DNA of 43,412 bases, from NCBI RefSeq assembly GCF_000264375.1, contig NZ_AJXW01000017.1, forward strand, positions 1 to 43,412, read 5' to 3'. Each line of letters opens with the position of its first letter. The stretch's first letter is position 1. Source of the DNA: Rhodanobacter thiooxydans LCS2 (GTDB taxonomy: Bacteria; Pseudomonadota; Gammaproteobacteria; Xanthomonadales; Rhodanobacteraceae). Below are positions 8,641 through 15,757 of this stretch, piece by piece. Under the pieces are notes generated by a model. That model made no database searches. It saw nothing but the letters and a program-made list of their open reading frames with translations, and was not told where the DNA came from. A program made the translations under genes and the position numbers.

Positions 8641-8710
8641 ATTATAGATGGTGCCGCGCGCGGCGACTGTGGCGACATGTCGCGGCGCAAAATGCTGCAG
8701 GCCCTATAAT
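8641..8710. promoter_or_regulatory. divergent promoters with a perfect 12-bp palindrome between MFS gene and ispB
   Basis: A TATAAT hexamer lies on the minus strand at 8641-8646, facing the MFS gene, and another on the plus strand at 8705-8710, facing ispB. No good -35 hexamers are visible at 17-bp spacing. Between them GCGACATGTCGC (8672-8683) is a perfect palindrome and so a candidate operator for either or both promoters. Confidence 0.55.
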
Positions 8711-8743
8711 CCGCGAAGCGACACACACGCACCCGAAGCCCCC

Positions 8744-9745
8744 ATGACCACGATGACCGCCGACGCCACCCGCCCCGCCGACTTCGCCCAGGTGCGCGAC
8801 CTCGCCGCCGCCGACATGCAGCGGGTCGATGCGCTGATCCGCCAGCGGCTGTCTTCCGACGTGGTGCTGATCAACCAGATCGCCGACCACATCATCGCCG
8901 GCGGCGGCAAGCGGCTGCGCCCGATGCTGCACGTGCTGGCCGCCGGCGCCGCCGGCTACCGCGGCGATCGCCACGTCAAGCTCGCCGCGATCATCGAGTT
9001 CATCCACACCTCCACCCTGTTGCACGACGACGTGGTCGACGAGTCCGACCTGCGCCGCGGCCGCAAGACCGCGAATGCGCTGTGGGGCAATGCCGCCAGC
9101 GTGCTGGTCGGCGATTTCCTGTACTCGCGCTCGTTCCAGTTGATGGTGGAACTGGACGACATGCGCATCATGCGCATCCTCGCCGACACCACCAACACGA
9201 TCGCCGAGGGCGAAGTGCTGCAGCTGCTCAACATCGGCAACGCCGACGTCAGCGAGGCTGCCTACCTGGCGGTGATCGAACGCAAGACCGCCGTGCTGTT
9301 CGCCGCCGCCACCGAACTGGGTGGCCTGCTCGGCGGCCTGTCCGATGGCGAAGTGGCCGCACTGCGCCGCTACGGCATGGAACTGGGCTACGCGTTCCAG
9401 ATCGCCGACGACCTGCTCGACTACACCAGCGACGCCGGCACCCTGGGCAAGAACATCGGCGACGACCTTGCCGAAGGCAAGCCGACCCTGCCGTTGATCT
9501 ACGCACTGGAGAAGGCTAACCCGGAACAGGCGCAGTCGCTGCGCCACGCGATCGAGCACGGCGGGCTCGACTCGCTGGACCGCATCATCGCCTCGATCCG
9601 CGATTCCGGCGCGCTGGAACGCACCCGCGAGCGCGCCCTGCTGCATGCCCGCGCCGCCCGCGTGGCTCTCGCCGCGTTGCCGACGTCGGCGCATCGCGAT
9701 GCCTTGGCGACCTTGGCCGAGTATTCGGTGCAACGTACGTACTGA
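8744..9745 (+). CDS. ispB: octaprenyl diphosphate synthase (trans-polyprenyl synthase)
   Basis: A 333-residue all-helical prenyl transferase that extends farnesyl diphosphate with isopentenyl units to make the quinone side chain. The first aspartate-rich motif is LLHDDVVDESD (about residues 94-104) and the second QIADDLLDYTSD (about 219-230); GGGKRLRP and IGDDLAEGKPTLPL are also conserved. ATG at 8744 gives an N-terminus of normal length for IspB. TATAAT at 8705-8710 would place the transcription start about 30 bases upstream. The gene is followed by a repeat-rich intergenic region. Essential in most relatives because it supplies ubiquinone-8. Confidence 0.93.
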   Translation: MTTMTADATRPADFAQVRDLAAADMQRVDALIRQRLSSDVVLINQIADHIIAGGGKRLRPMLHVLAAGAAGYRGDRHVKLAAIIEFIHTSTLLHDDVVDESDLRRGRKTANALWGNAASVLVGDFLYSRSFQLMVELDDMRIMRILADTTNTIAEGEVLQLLNIGNADVSEAAYLAVIERKTAVLFAAATELGGLLGGLSDGEVAALRRYGMELGYAFQIADDLLDYTSDAGTLGKNIGDDLAEGKPTLPLIYALEKANPEQAQSLRHAIEHGGLDSLDRIIASIRDSGALERTRERALLHARAARVALAALPTSAHRDALATLAEYSVQRTY

Positions 9746-9787
9746 ACATTTGCCATTGGCGCGAAGCCTGTCTGTCCGCGCGCATTT

Positions 9788-9940
9788 GTAGGAGGGCGCT
9801 TGCGCGCGATGCTCTTGCTCGTGTTCCTGGCGTGATCAAAACCAAGAGCGGTCGATCGCTTTCGGCGCACGAAAGCTGTTGCTTCTGCAGCTTTTCGCTC
9901 TGAACGAAACAAAAGCATCGCGCACAGAGTGCGCCCCTAC
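9788..9940. repeat. REP-type inverted pair (BIME) in the ispB-yceI intergenic region
   Basis: The 419-base gap 9746-10164 has no credible gene. It holds two REP units in opposite orientation: GTAGGAGGGCGCTTGCGCGC (from 9788) and, at the other end, the reverse complement of GTAGGGGCGCACTCTGTGCG (to 9940). Each unit starts with GTAG-G and has its own short palindrome followed by GATGC. The same family recurs at 15139, 20889 and 31827. Such units are usually copied by REP-associated tyrosine transposases; none is encoded here. The rest, 9941-10164, shows no feature I can name. Confidence 0.75.
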
Positions 9941-10164
9941 AGGGGATACGCAAGAGAGCAGTAACTCGGCCACCGAAGGCAGGTGAAAGCTGTTCGCCTC
10001 CGCAACTCGCGCCCCGGAGTGCCGCTACAACCAAGGGAGCCTCCAATGGGCAAGGCGCACCCCACAGCGCCGCCATCAACCGTTTCCATTGGATCACCCG
10101 CGGAAACCCATTGTTCAGCCGCCAGCGCTGGCAGCTGCGCCGCCGATCGGCCAGACTTCACGAT

Positions 10165-10785
10165 ATGTTCCGACTGCGCCCAACCCGCTGGCTGTGGTGT
10201 CTCGCGGCAACCCTGCTGCCGCTGGCGTCGGCACACGCCGCCGCGGACGGCTGGCGCTACGACACAGTGCACAGCCAGGTCGTCTTCAGCATCAGCCACA
10301 ACGGCTATTCGCGGCCGTTCGGGCGGCTGCACATCGCGCGCGGCTGGCTGCGTTTCGATCCGGACGACTGGAGCACCGCCGCCACCGAGCTGGACATTGA
10401 CCTGGCCGGCCTGGACATGGGCGACACCGACTGGAACCAGGCCGTGTGCAAGCCGGCGCTGCTCGACTGCGCGAACCACCGCTACGCGCACTTCCGCAGC
10501 ACCGGAGTGGAGCGCAAGGATGAGCGCCACGGCGTGCTGCACGGGGAGCTGAGCCTGCACGGCGTCACCCGCCCGCTGCAGTTGGCGTTCACCTTCAACC
10601 GCGCCGCCCGGACCCTCTATGAATCGCACGAGGTAGCCGGCTTCTCCGCCACCGCCAGCCTGGACCGCAACGACTTCGGCATCACCGCCAACCGCAACTC
10701 GATCGGCGCCAATGTCAGTGTGTGGCTGGAACTGGAGACAATCCGCGACGACCACACCGTTCCACCACGCAAGGAAACACCATGA
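10165..10785 (+). CDS. YceI-family periplasmic lipid-binding protein (first copy)
   Basis: A 206-residue secreted protein: signal peptide 1-25 ending ASAHA, then a YceI beta-barrel domain, which in a Thermus structure binds a polyisoprenoid chain. Typical YceI features include YDTVHSQVVFSISHNGYS near the N-terminus and DRNDFGITANRNSIGANV near the end. ATG at 10165 is preferred over the upstream TTG since it begins directly at the signal peptide; no strong Shine-Dalgarno is visible. Its stop overlaps the next ATG. It sits in a three-gene operon with a cytochrome b561 and another YceI, downstream of ispB, suggesting a role with quinones or isoprenoids. Confidence 0.85.
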   Translation: MFRLRPTRWLWCLAATLLPLASAHAAADGWRYDTVHSQVVFSISHNGYSRPFGRLHIARGWLRFDPDDWSTAATELDIDLAGLDMGDTDWNQAVCKPALLDCANHRYAHFRSTGVERKDERHGVLHGELSLHGVTRPLQLAFTFNRAARTLYESHEVAGFSATASLDRNDFGITANRNSIGANVSVWLELETIRDDHTVPPRKETP

Positions 10786-11363
10786 GCCTGCGCAGCAGCG
10801 ACCGCCGGTGGGGTTCGGTCGCCAAGTTCTTCCACTGGATCATCGCGCTGGGCATCCTCGGCAACGGACTGTTCGGCCTGCTGATGGACCTGGCCAGCTC
10901 GCCGATGCAGAAGATCAACTGGCTGGCCCTGCACAAGTCGATCGGCCTCACCGTGCTGGCGCTGGTGCTGCTGCGCATCGCCTGGCGCTGGACCGACCGC
11001 CGCCCGGCCGAGGAACCGGCGCCGCGCTGGCAGCAGCTCGCGGCGCATGCCGCGCATGGCGCGCTGTACGTGCTGATCGTGCTGCTGCCGCTCAGCGGCT
11101 GGTGGTTCAACTCGGTCACCGGCAAGCCGCTGCAGTGGTTCAAGCTGTTCAACCTGCCGGCGCTGGCGCAGAAGAACGACGCGCTGCGCGATTTCGCGCA
11201 CGGCGTGCACGAGTACCTGTTCTGGTTCCTCATCCTGGTGCTGGTGGCGCATGTCGGCGGCGCGCTGAAACACCACCTGCTCGACCATGACAATACGCTG
11301 CGCCGGATGTTGCCGTTCGGCCGCCTGCGCGCCCCACCTGCTTCCGAAGGAGACTCCCGATGA
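10782..11363 (+). CDS. cytochrome b561 (YceJ-like)
   Basis: A 193-residue four-helix membrane cytochrome of the bacterial cytochrome b561/Ni-hydrogenase b-type family. Candidate heme-ligating histidines are in FFHWIIALG, LALHKSIGLT, HGALYVLIVLLPLSGWWF and GVHEYLFWFLILVLVAHVGG. It would move electrons between the quinone pool and a periplasmic partner. Start ATG 10782 overlaps the stop of the first yceI, and its own stop overlaps the second yceI ATG (11360), so all three are coupled. E. coli has the same yceJ-yceI pairing, without a second flanking yceI. Confidence 0.9.
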   Translation: MSLRSSDRRWGSVAKFFHWIIALGILGNGLFGLLMDLASSPMQKINWLALHKSIGLTVLALVLLRIAWRWTDRRPAEEPAPRWQQLAAHAAHGALYVLIVLLPLSGWWFNSVTGKPLQWFKLFNLPALAQKNDALRDFAHGVHEYLFWFLILVLVAHVGGALKHHLLDHDNTLRRMLPFGRLRAPPASEGDSR

Positions 11364-11908
11364 AACGCCTTGCCACCCTGCTGCTGGCGCTCGCCCTGCC
11401 CGGGCTCGTTGCAGCCACCGACTACACCGTACAGCCGGCGTCCAGCACGCTCGGCTTCAGCAACACCTTCCAGGGCGAGTCGTTCAACGGCCACTTCGGC
11501 CAGTGGACCGCCGCGATCAGCTACGACCCGGCCAATCTCGCCGCGTCGAAGTTCGACGTGGAAGTGACCCTGGCCAGCGTGAAGACCGGCGACAGCGACC
11601 GCGACGGCGCACTGCCCGGCACGGATTTCTTCGACGTGGCGAAATTCCCCAAGGCGCATTTCGTCACCACCGGCTTCCGCCAGAGCGGCGGCAAGGTGAT
11701 CGCCGACGGCACGCTCACCCTGCGCGGCGTGACCAAACCGGTGAGCCTCGACGTGACGTTCAAGCCGCAGGGCAGCGGCGCCACGCTGGACGTGGCCGGC
11801 ACCGTGAAGCGGCTGGATTTCAACGTGGGCACCGGAGATTACGCCGACACCTCGGTGATCGGCGGCGAGGTGAAGGTGACCGCGCACCTGCAGCTGGCCG
11901 CGAAGTAA
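11360..11908 (+). CDS. YceI-family periplasmic protein (second copy)
   Basis: A 182-residue protein with a signal peptide (1-19, LALPGLVAATD) and a full YceI domain: YTVQPASSTLGFSNTFQGES, then FDVEVTLASVKTGD and ITLRGV-type repeats (GTLTLRGVTKPVSLDVTF). The family binds long isoprenoid-like lipids in the periplasm. It overlaps the cytochrome b561 stop (ATGA) and is followed after nine bases by the GTPase gene. It differs substantially from the first copy, so this is an old duplication rather than a recent one. Confidence 0.9.
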   Translation: MKRLATLLLALALPGLVAATDYTVQPASSTLGFSNTFQGESFNGHFGQWTAAISYDPANLAASKFDVEVTLASVKTGDSDRDGALPGTDFFDVAKFPKAHFVTTGFRQSGGKVIADGTLTLRGVTKPVSLDVTFKPQGSGATLDVAGTVKRLDFNVGTGDYADTSVIGGEVKVTAHLQLAAK

Positions 11909-11917
11909 GCCGCCGCG

Positions 11918-13276
11918 GTGGCGCGCGACACGCTGTGGCTACGCCTGCGCGGCTGGCTCGGCCCCGGCCGCCACCTGACCGCGCCGCCGCCCCGCGGCAG
12001 CACCGGCCCGACCCAGGTCGCCGACAGCCTGCGCGCGCTGCTGGACGACCCGACCATTCCGGCCGTAGTGCGCGGCGAGCTGGCCGGCGACTTCGCCCGC
12101 ATCGAGGCCATGCTGGACCGCCTCGAACGCGGCGAGCTGCACGTTGCCGTGTTCGGCCGCGTCTCCACCGGCAAGTCGGCGCTGGGCAATGCGCTGCTCG
12201 GCCGCGAGGCGTTCGCGGTGGGCGTGCTCCATGGCACCACCACCGACGCCGACCATGCGCCGCTTGACGAGGCGCAGCACGACGGCCTGGTGCTGATCGA
12301 CACGCCCGGCATCAATGAGCTGGACGGCGAAGCGCGCGAGCGATTGGCGTTCGAGGTGGCCGAGGTCAGCGACCTGGTGGTGTTCGTCGGCGACGGCGAC
12401 CTCACCCGCGAAGAACTCGACGCGCTGAAAACGCTCGCCGCCACCCAGCGACCGCTGCTGCTGGCACTGAACAAGGCCGACCGCTACGGCCACGATGAAC
12501 TGAACACTCTGCTGCAGCACCTGCGCCTGCGCGTGGCCGGGCTGGTGCGCGCGGAAGACGTGCTGGCGGTGGCCGCGCGGCCGGCGCCGCAACGGGTCGT
12601 CGAAGTCGACCCACGCGGCCACGAGCAGATCCGCGAGCAGGCACGCATGCCCGACGTCGCCGCCCTGCGCGAACGCCTGCTGGCGATCGCCGTGCGCGAG
12701 GGCAAGACGCTCTCGGCGATCAACGCTGGCCTTTACGCCGGCCGGCTCACCGACCAGGTCAGCGCGCGCATCGCGCAGACCCGGCAGGCGGTGGCCGCGA
12801 AACTGATCCGCCAATACTGTCTCGCCAAGGGCGTGGCGGTGGCGCTGAATCCGATTCCGGTGGCCGACCTGCTCGCTGCGGCCGGGCTGGACGCGGCGAT
12901 GGTGGTGCAGCTGTCGCGCGTCTACGGCCTGCCCCTGACCCGCGCCGAATCCGGCCGGCTGGTGGCGGTGATCTCTGCGCAACTGGCCGCTTTGATGGGC
13001 GCGATCTGGGGCATGCAGCTGGTCGCCTCGGCCTTGAAAGGCATGAGCGCCGGCCTGTCGGTTCTGGTTACCGCCGCCGCGCAGGGCGCACTGGGCTGGT
13101 ATGCCACCGTCCTGATCGGCCGCGCCGCCGAACGCTATCTGGTCGCCGGCAAGTCCTGGGGTGAAGCCGGCGCCAAGCGCGCCGTCGCCGACATCGTCGC
13201 CGGGCTCGATCGCGACTCGATCCTGCGTGAGGCGCGCGAGGAGATCCTCAAGCGGCTGAAAGCCCGCCGCGTCTAG
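11918..13276 (+). CDS. Era/dynamin-like GTPase with DUF697 membrane domain
   Basis: A 452-residue GTPase. G1 P-loop FGRVSTGKSALGNALLG lies at about residues 78-94, G3 is DTPGINEL and G4 is NKADRYG. The C-terminal part (about 285-420) has alanine- and glycine-rich helices similar to DUF697/YcjF, expected to insert in or associate with the inner membrane. Function in this family is poorly defined; roles in stress or envelope maintenance have been proposed for relatives. GTG at 11918 follows the second yceI stop by nine bases, so it is probably cotranscribed. A stem-loop-rich gap follows the stop. Confidence 0.8.
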   Translation: MARDTLWLRLRGWLGPGRHLTAPPPRGSTGPTQVADSLRALLDDPTIPAVVRGELAGDFARIEAMLDRLERGELHVAVFGRVSTGKSALGNALLGREAFAVGVLHGTTTDADHAPLDEAQHDGLVLIDTPGINELDGEARERLAFEVAEVSDLVVFVGDGDLTREELDALKTLAATQRPLLLALNKADRYGHDELNTLLQHLRLRVAGLVRAEDVLAVAARPAPQRVVEVDPRGHEQIREQARMPDVAALRERLLAIAVREGKTLSAINAGLYAGRLTDQVSARIAQTRQAVAAKLIRQYCLAKGVAVALNPIPVADLLAAAGLDAAMVVQLSRVYGLPLTRAESGRLVAVISAQLAALMGAIWGMQLVASALKGMSAGLSVLVTAAAQGALGWYATVLIGRAAERYLVAGKSWGEAGAKRAVADIVAGLDRDSILREAREEILKRLKARRV

Positions 13277-13284
13277 CTTCGTGT

Positions 13285-13434
13285 TCCTCCCCCTGCTTGC
13301 GACCGAAGGAAGTCCCTTGGGGCAGGGGGAGGTCAGGAGGGGGTAAGGCTTTTGACTTTAGATCAAGAGCGAACCCCACCCTCCCCAAAGGGATTCCCTT
13401 CGGTCACAACCCTCCCCTGCTGCGCAGGGGAGGG
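13285..13434. repeat. nested inverted repeats between the GTPase and grx-like genes
   Basis: Two GC-rich hairpins: CCTCCCCCTG...CAGGGGGAGG (about 13286-13332) and CCTCCCCTGC/GCAGGGGAGG (13411-13433). Their inner sequences also mirror each other: GACCGAAGGAAGTCCCTTGG (13301-13320) against the reverse complement of 13386-13405. A related unit is at 30745-30766. Neither hairpin has a T-run, so they are more likely a dispersed repeat than simple terminators, though they lie between two convergent genes. Confidence 0.6.
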
Positions 13435-13437
13435 AGT

Positions 13438-13668
13438 TCATTTCTCCAGGAACGCACGCACCGCCGCCGCATCGAACGGCCAGTCCAGCTCGCGGCCGTC
13501 GCGCACGTCGCGCAATACCGGAACGCGGGTACCGTAGCGCCGTTCCAGTTCGCCCGAATCATCCACCCACACGCTGTCGAAATCTGGCGCGCATGCCTCG
13601 GCCATCACCGCCAGGGCGAAATCGCACAGGTGGCAGTAGTCACGCTGGTACAGGATCAGGTCGGACAT
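13438..13668 (-). CDS. small glutaredoxin-like thiol protein
   Basis: A 76-residue thioredoxin-fold protein of the glutaredoxin-like DUF836 type. LILYQRDYCHLCDFA near the N-terminus provides a CxxC (CHLC, residues 12-15), and TRVPVLRD contains the cis-proline typical of the fold. Such small proteins probably carry out disulfide exchange in the cytoplasm; no specific partner is known. ATG at 13668 gives the normal family length. Its start faces that of sdaA across a 77-base gap, and its end converges on the GTPase through the repeat region. Confidence 0.82.
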   Translation of the reverse strand: MSDLILYQRDYCHLCDFALAVMAEACAPDFDSVWVDDSGELERRYGTRVPVLRDVRDGRELDWPFDAAAVRAFLEK

Positions 13669-13745
13669 GCGCTTGCGAATGGACTGCCAAAACCAGGGGT
13701 GCCGCGTAGAATAGCCGGTTCACCCACTTAGCCAGCAGCACATCC

Positions 13746-15128
<1,383 letters not shown>

Positions 15129-15138
15129 GGCCCATTCT

Positions 15139-15211
15139 GTAGGAGCCCGCTCGCGGGCGATGCTCTTCGGCCACACGACGAAAACAGCATCTCGCACAAG
15201 TGCGTTCCTAC
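15139..15211. repeat. REP-type inverted pair (BIME) after sdaA
   Basis: Forward unit GTAGGAGCCCGCTCGCGGGC (from 15139) with GATGC after it, and an inverted, more diverged unit ending GTTCCTAC (15187-15211). Same family as 9788, 20889 and 31827. It lies between the convergent sdaA and HTH regulator genes. Confidence 0.8.
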
Positions 15212-15231
15212 AAAAACCGGTGTACTTCGAG

Positions 15232-15681
15232 CTAGGACTTGCGGCGCGGCAACTTGGCGCCCACCACCGGCTTGGTCGGGCGCGACCGTCTCGAAGGTGC
15301 CGCCGCGAAGGCCATGATCACCTCGCATACGGCCTTCTGCTGCGTCGCTGGCAGTGTACGGTAGATGCCGAAAACCTTATGGTCGTCGTAAACAGGCGCG
15401 TCTTCCCTGACCTGCCGGGTCGCGCGACCACCACGCAGTGCGCGATCGCCGAACAGCAGGAAGCAGGGATCGGCCTTCAGCCAGTCCGCCAGCGCGACCA
15501 GCTTTTCGTACTCGGGAATCGCGTTGCCATTCAGCCAGCGCGAAGCGGTCGTAAAGGTCACCGAGGCACCGTTGAACCGCACGTTGAACTGCGTGGACAG
15601 CACGACGGGGCGCGGGTCGTAGCCCTGCGCAACCATCGCGGCAGCCAGGCGTTTCGAGAATTCGGCGCGTTCGTTGCTCAT
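15232..15681 (-). CDS. HTH-type regulator divergent from the type III R-M genes
   Basis: A 149-residue protein with an N-terminal lambda-repressor/Cro-like region (about residues 8-75): FSKRLAAAMVAQGYDP, then FTTASRWLNGNAIPEYEKLVALADWL as the probable recognition helix and following helices. The C-terminal third is basic (SRRSRPTKPVVGAKLPRRK) with no recognised domain. Its start lies about 76 bases from mod, head to head, and the gap holds an inverted repeat, so it may regulate mod-res. ATG at 15681 has AAGGA directly abutting it, with unusually short spacing; the true start may differ. Function is inferred only from fold and place. Confidence 0.72.
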   Translation of the reverse strand: MSNERAEFSKRLAAAMVAQGYDPRPVVLSTQFNVRFNGASVTFTTASRWLNGNAIPEYEKLVALADWLKADPCFLLFGDRALRGGRATRQVREDAPVYDDHKVFGIYRTLPATQQKAVCEVIMAFAAAPSRRSRPTKPVVGAKLPRRKS

Positions 15682-15715
15682 TCCTTGGCAACTTACCGAC
15701 CACCCCGCCTACCAG

Positions 15716-15755
15716 TTAACGTATAGAGTTCACTATGATTGACGTTTGACGTTAA
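15716..15755. promoter_or_regulatory. candidate operator between the HTH regulator and mod
   Basis: TTAACGT at 15716-15722 is mirrored by ACGTTAA at 15749-15755, and TTGACGT occurs twice in tandem (from 15739). ATAG...CTAT (about 15722-15735) forms a smaller inverted repeat inside. TATGAT at 15733-15738 may be a plus-strand -10 for mod. The region is AT-rich compared with its surroundings and lies wholly within the divergent intergenic gap. Confidence 0.5.
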
Positions 15756-15757
15756 TC

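Noticed and set aside
7363-8709. Long open frame of 448 codons opposite the MFS gene.
   Set aside because: Antisense shadow, Arg/Gln/His-rich, no domain.
9983-10552. Open frame of 189 codons overlapping the first yceI with a start near GGGAGCC.
   Set aside because: The overlapping YceI frame has a signal peptide and family domain; this one is cysteine/serine/proline-rich out-of-frame reading.
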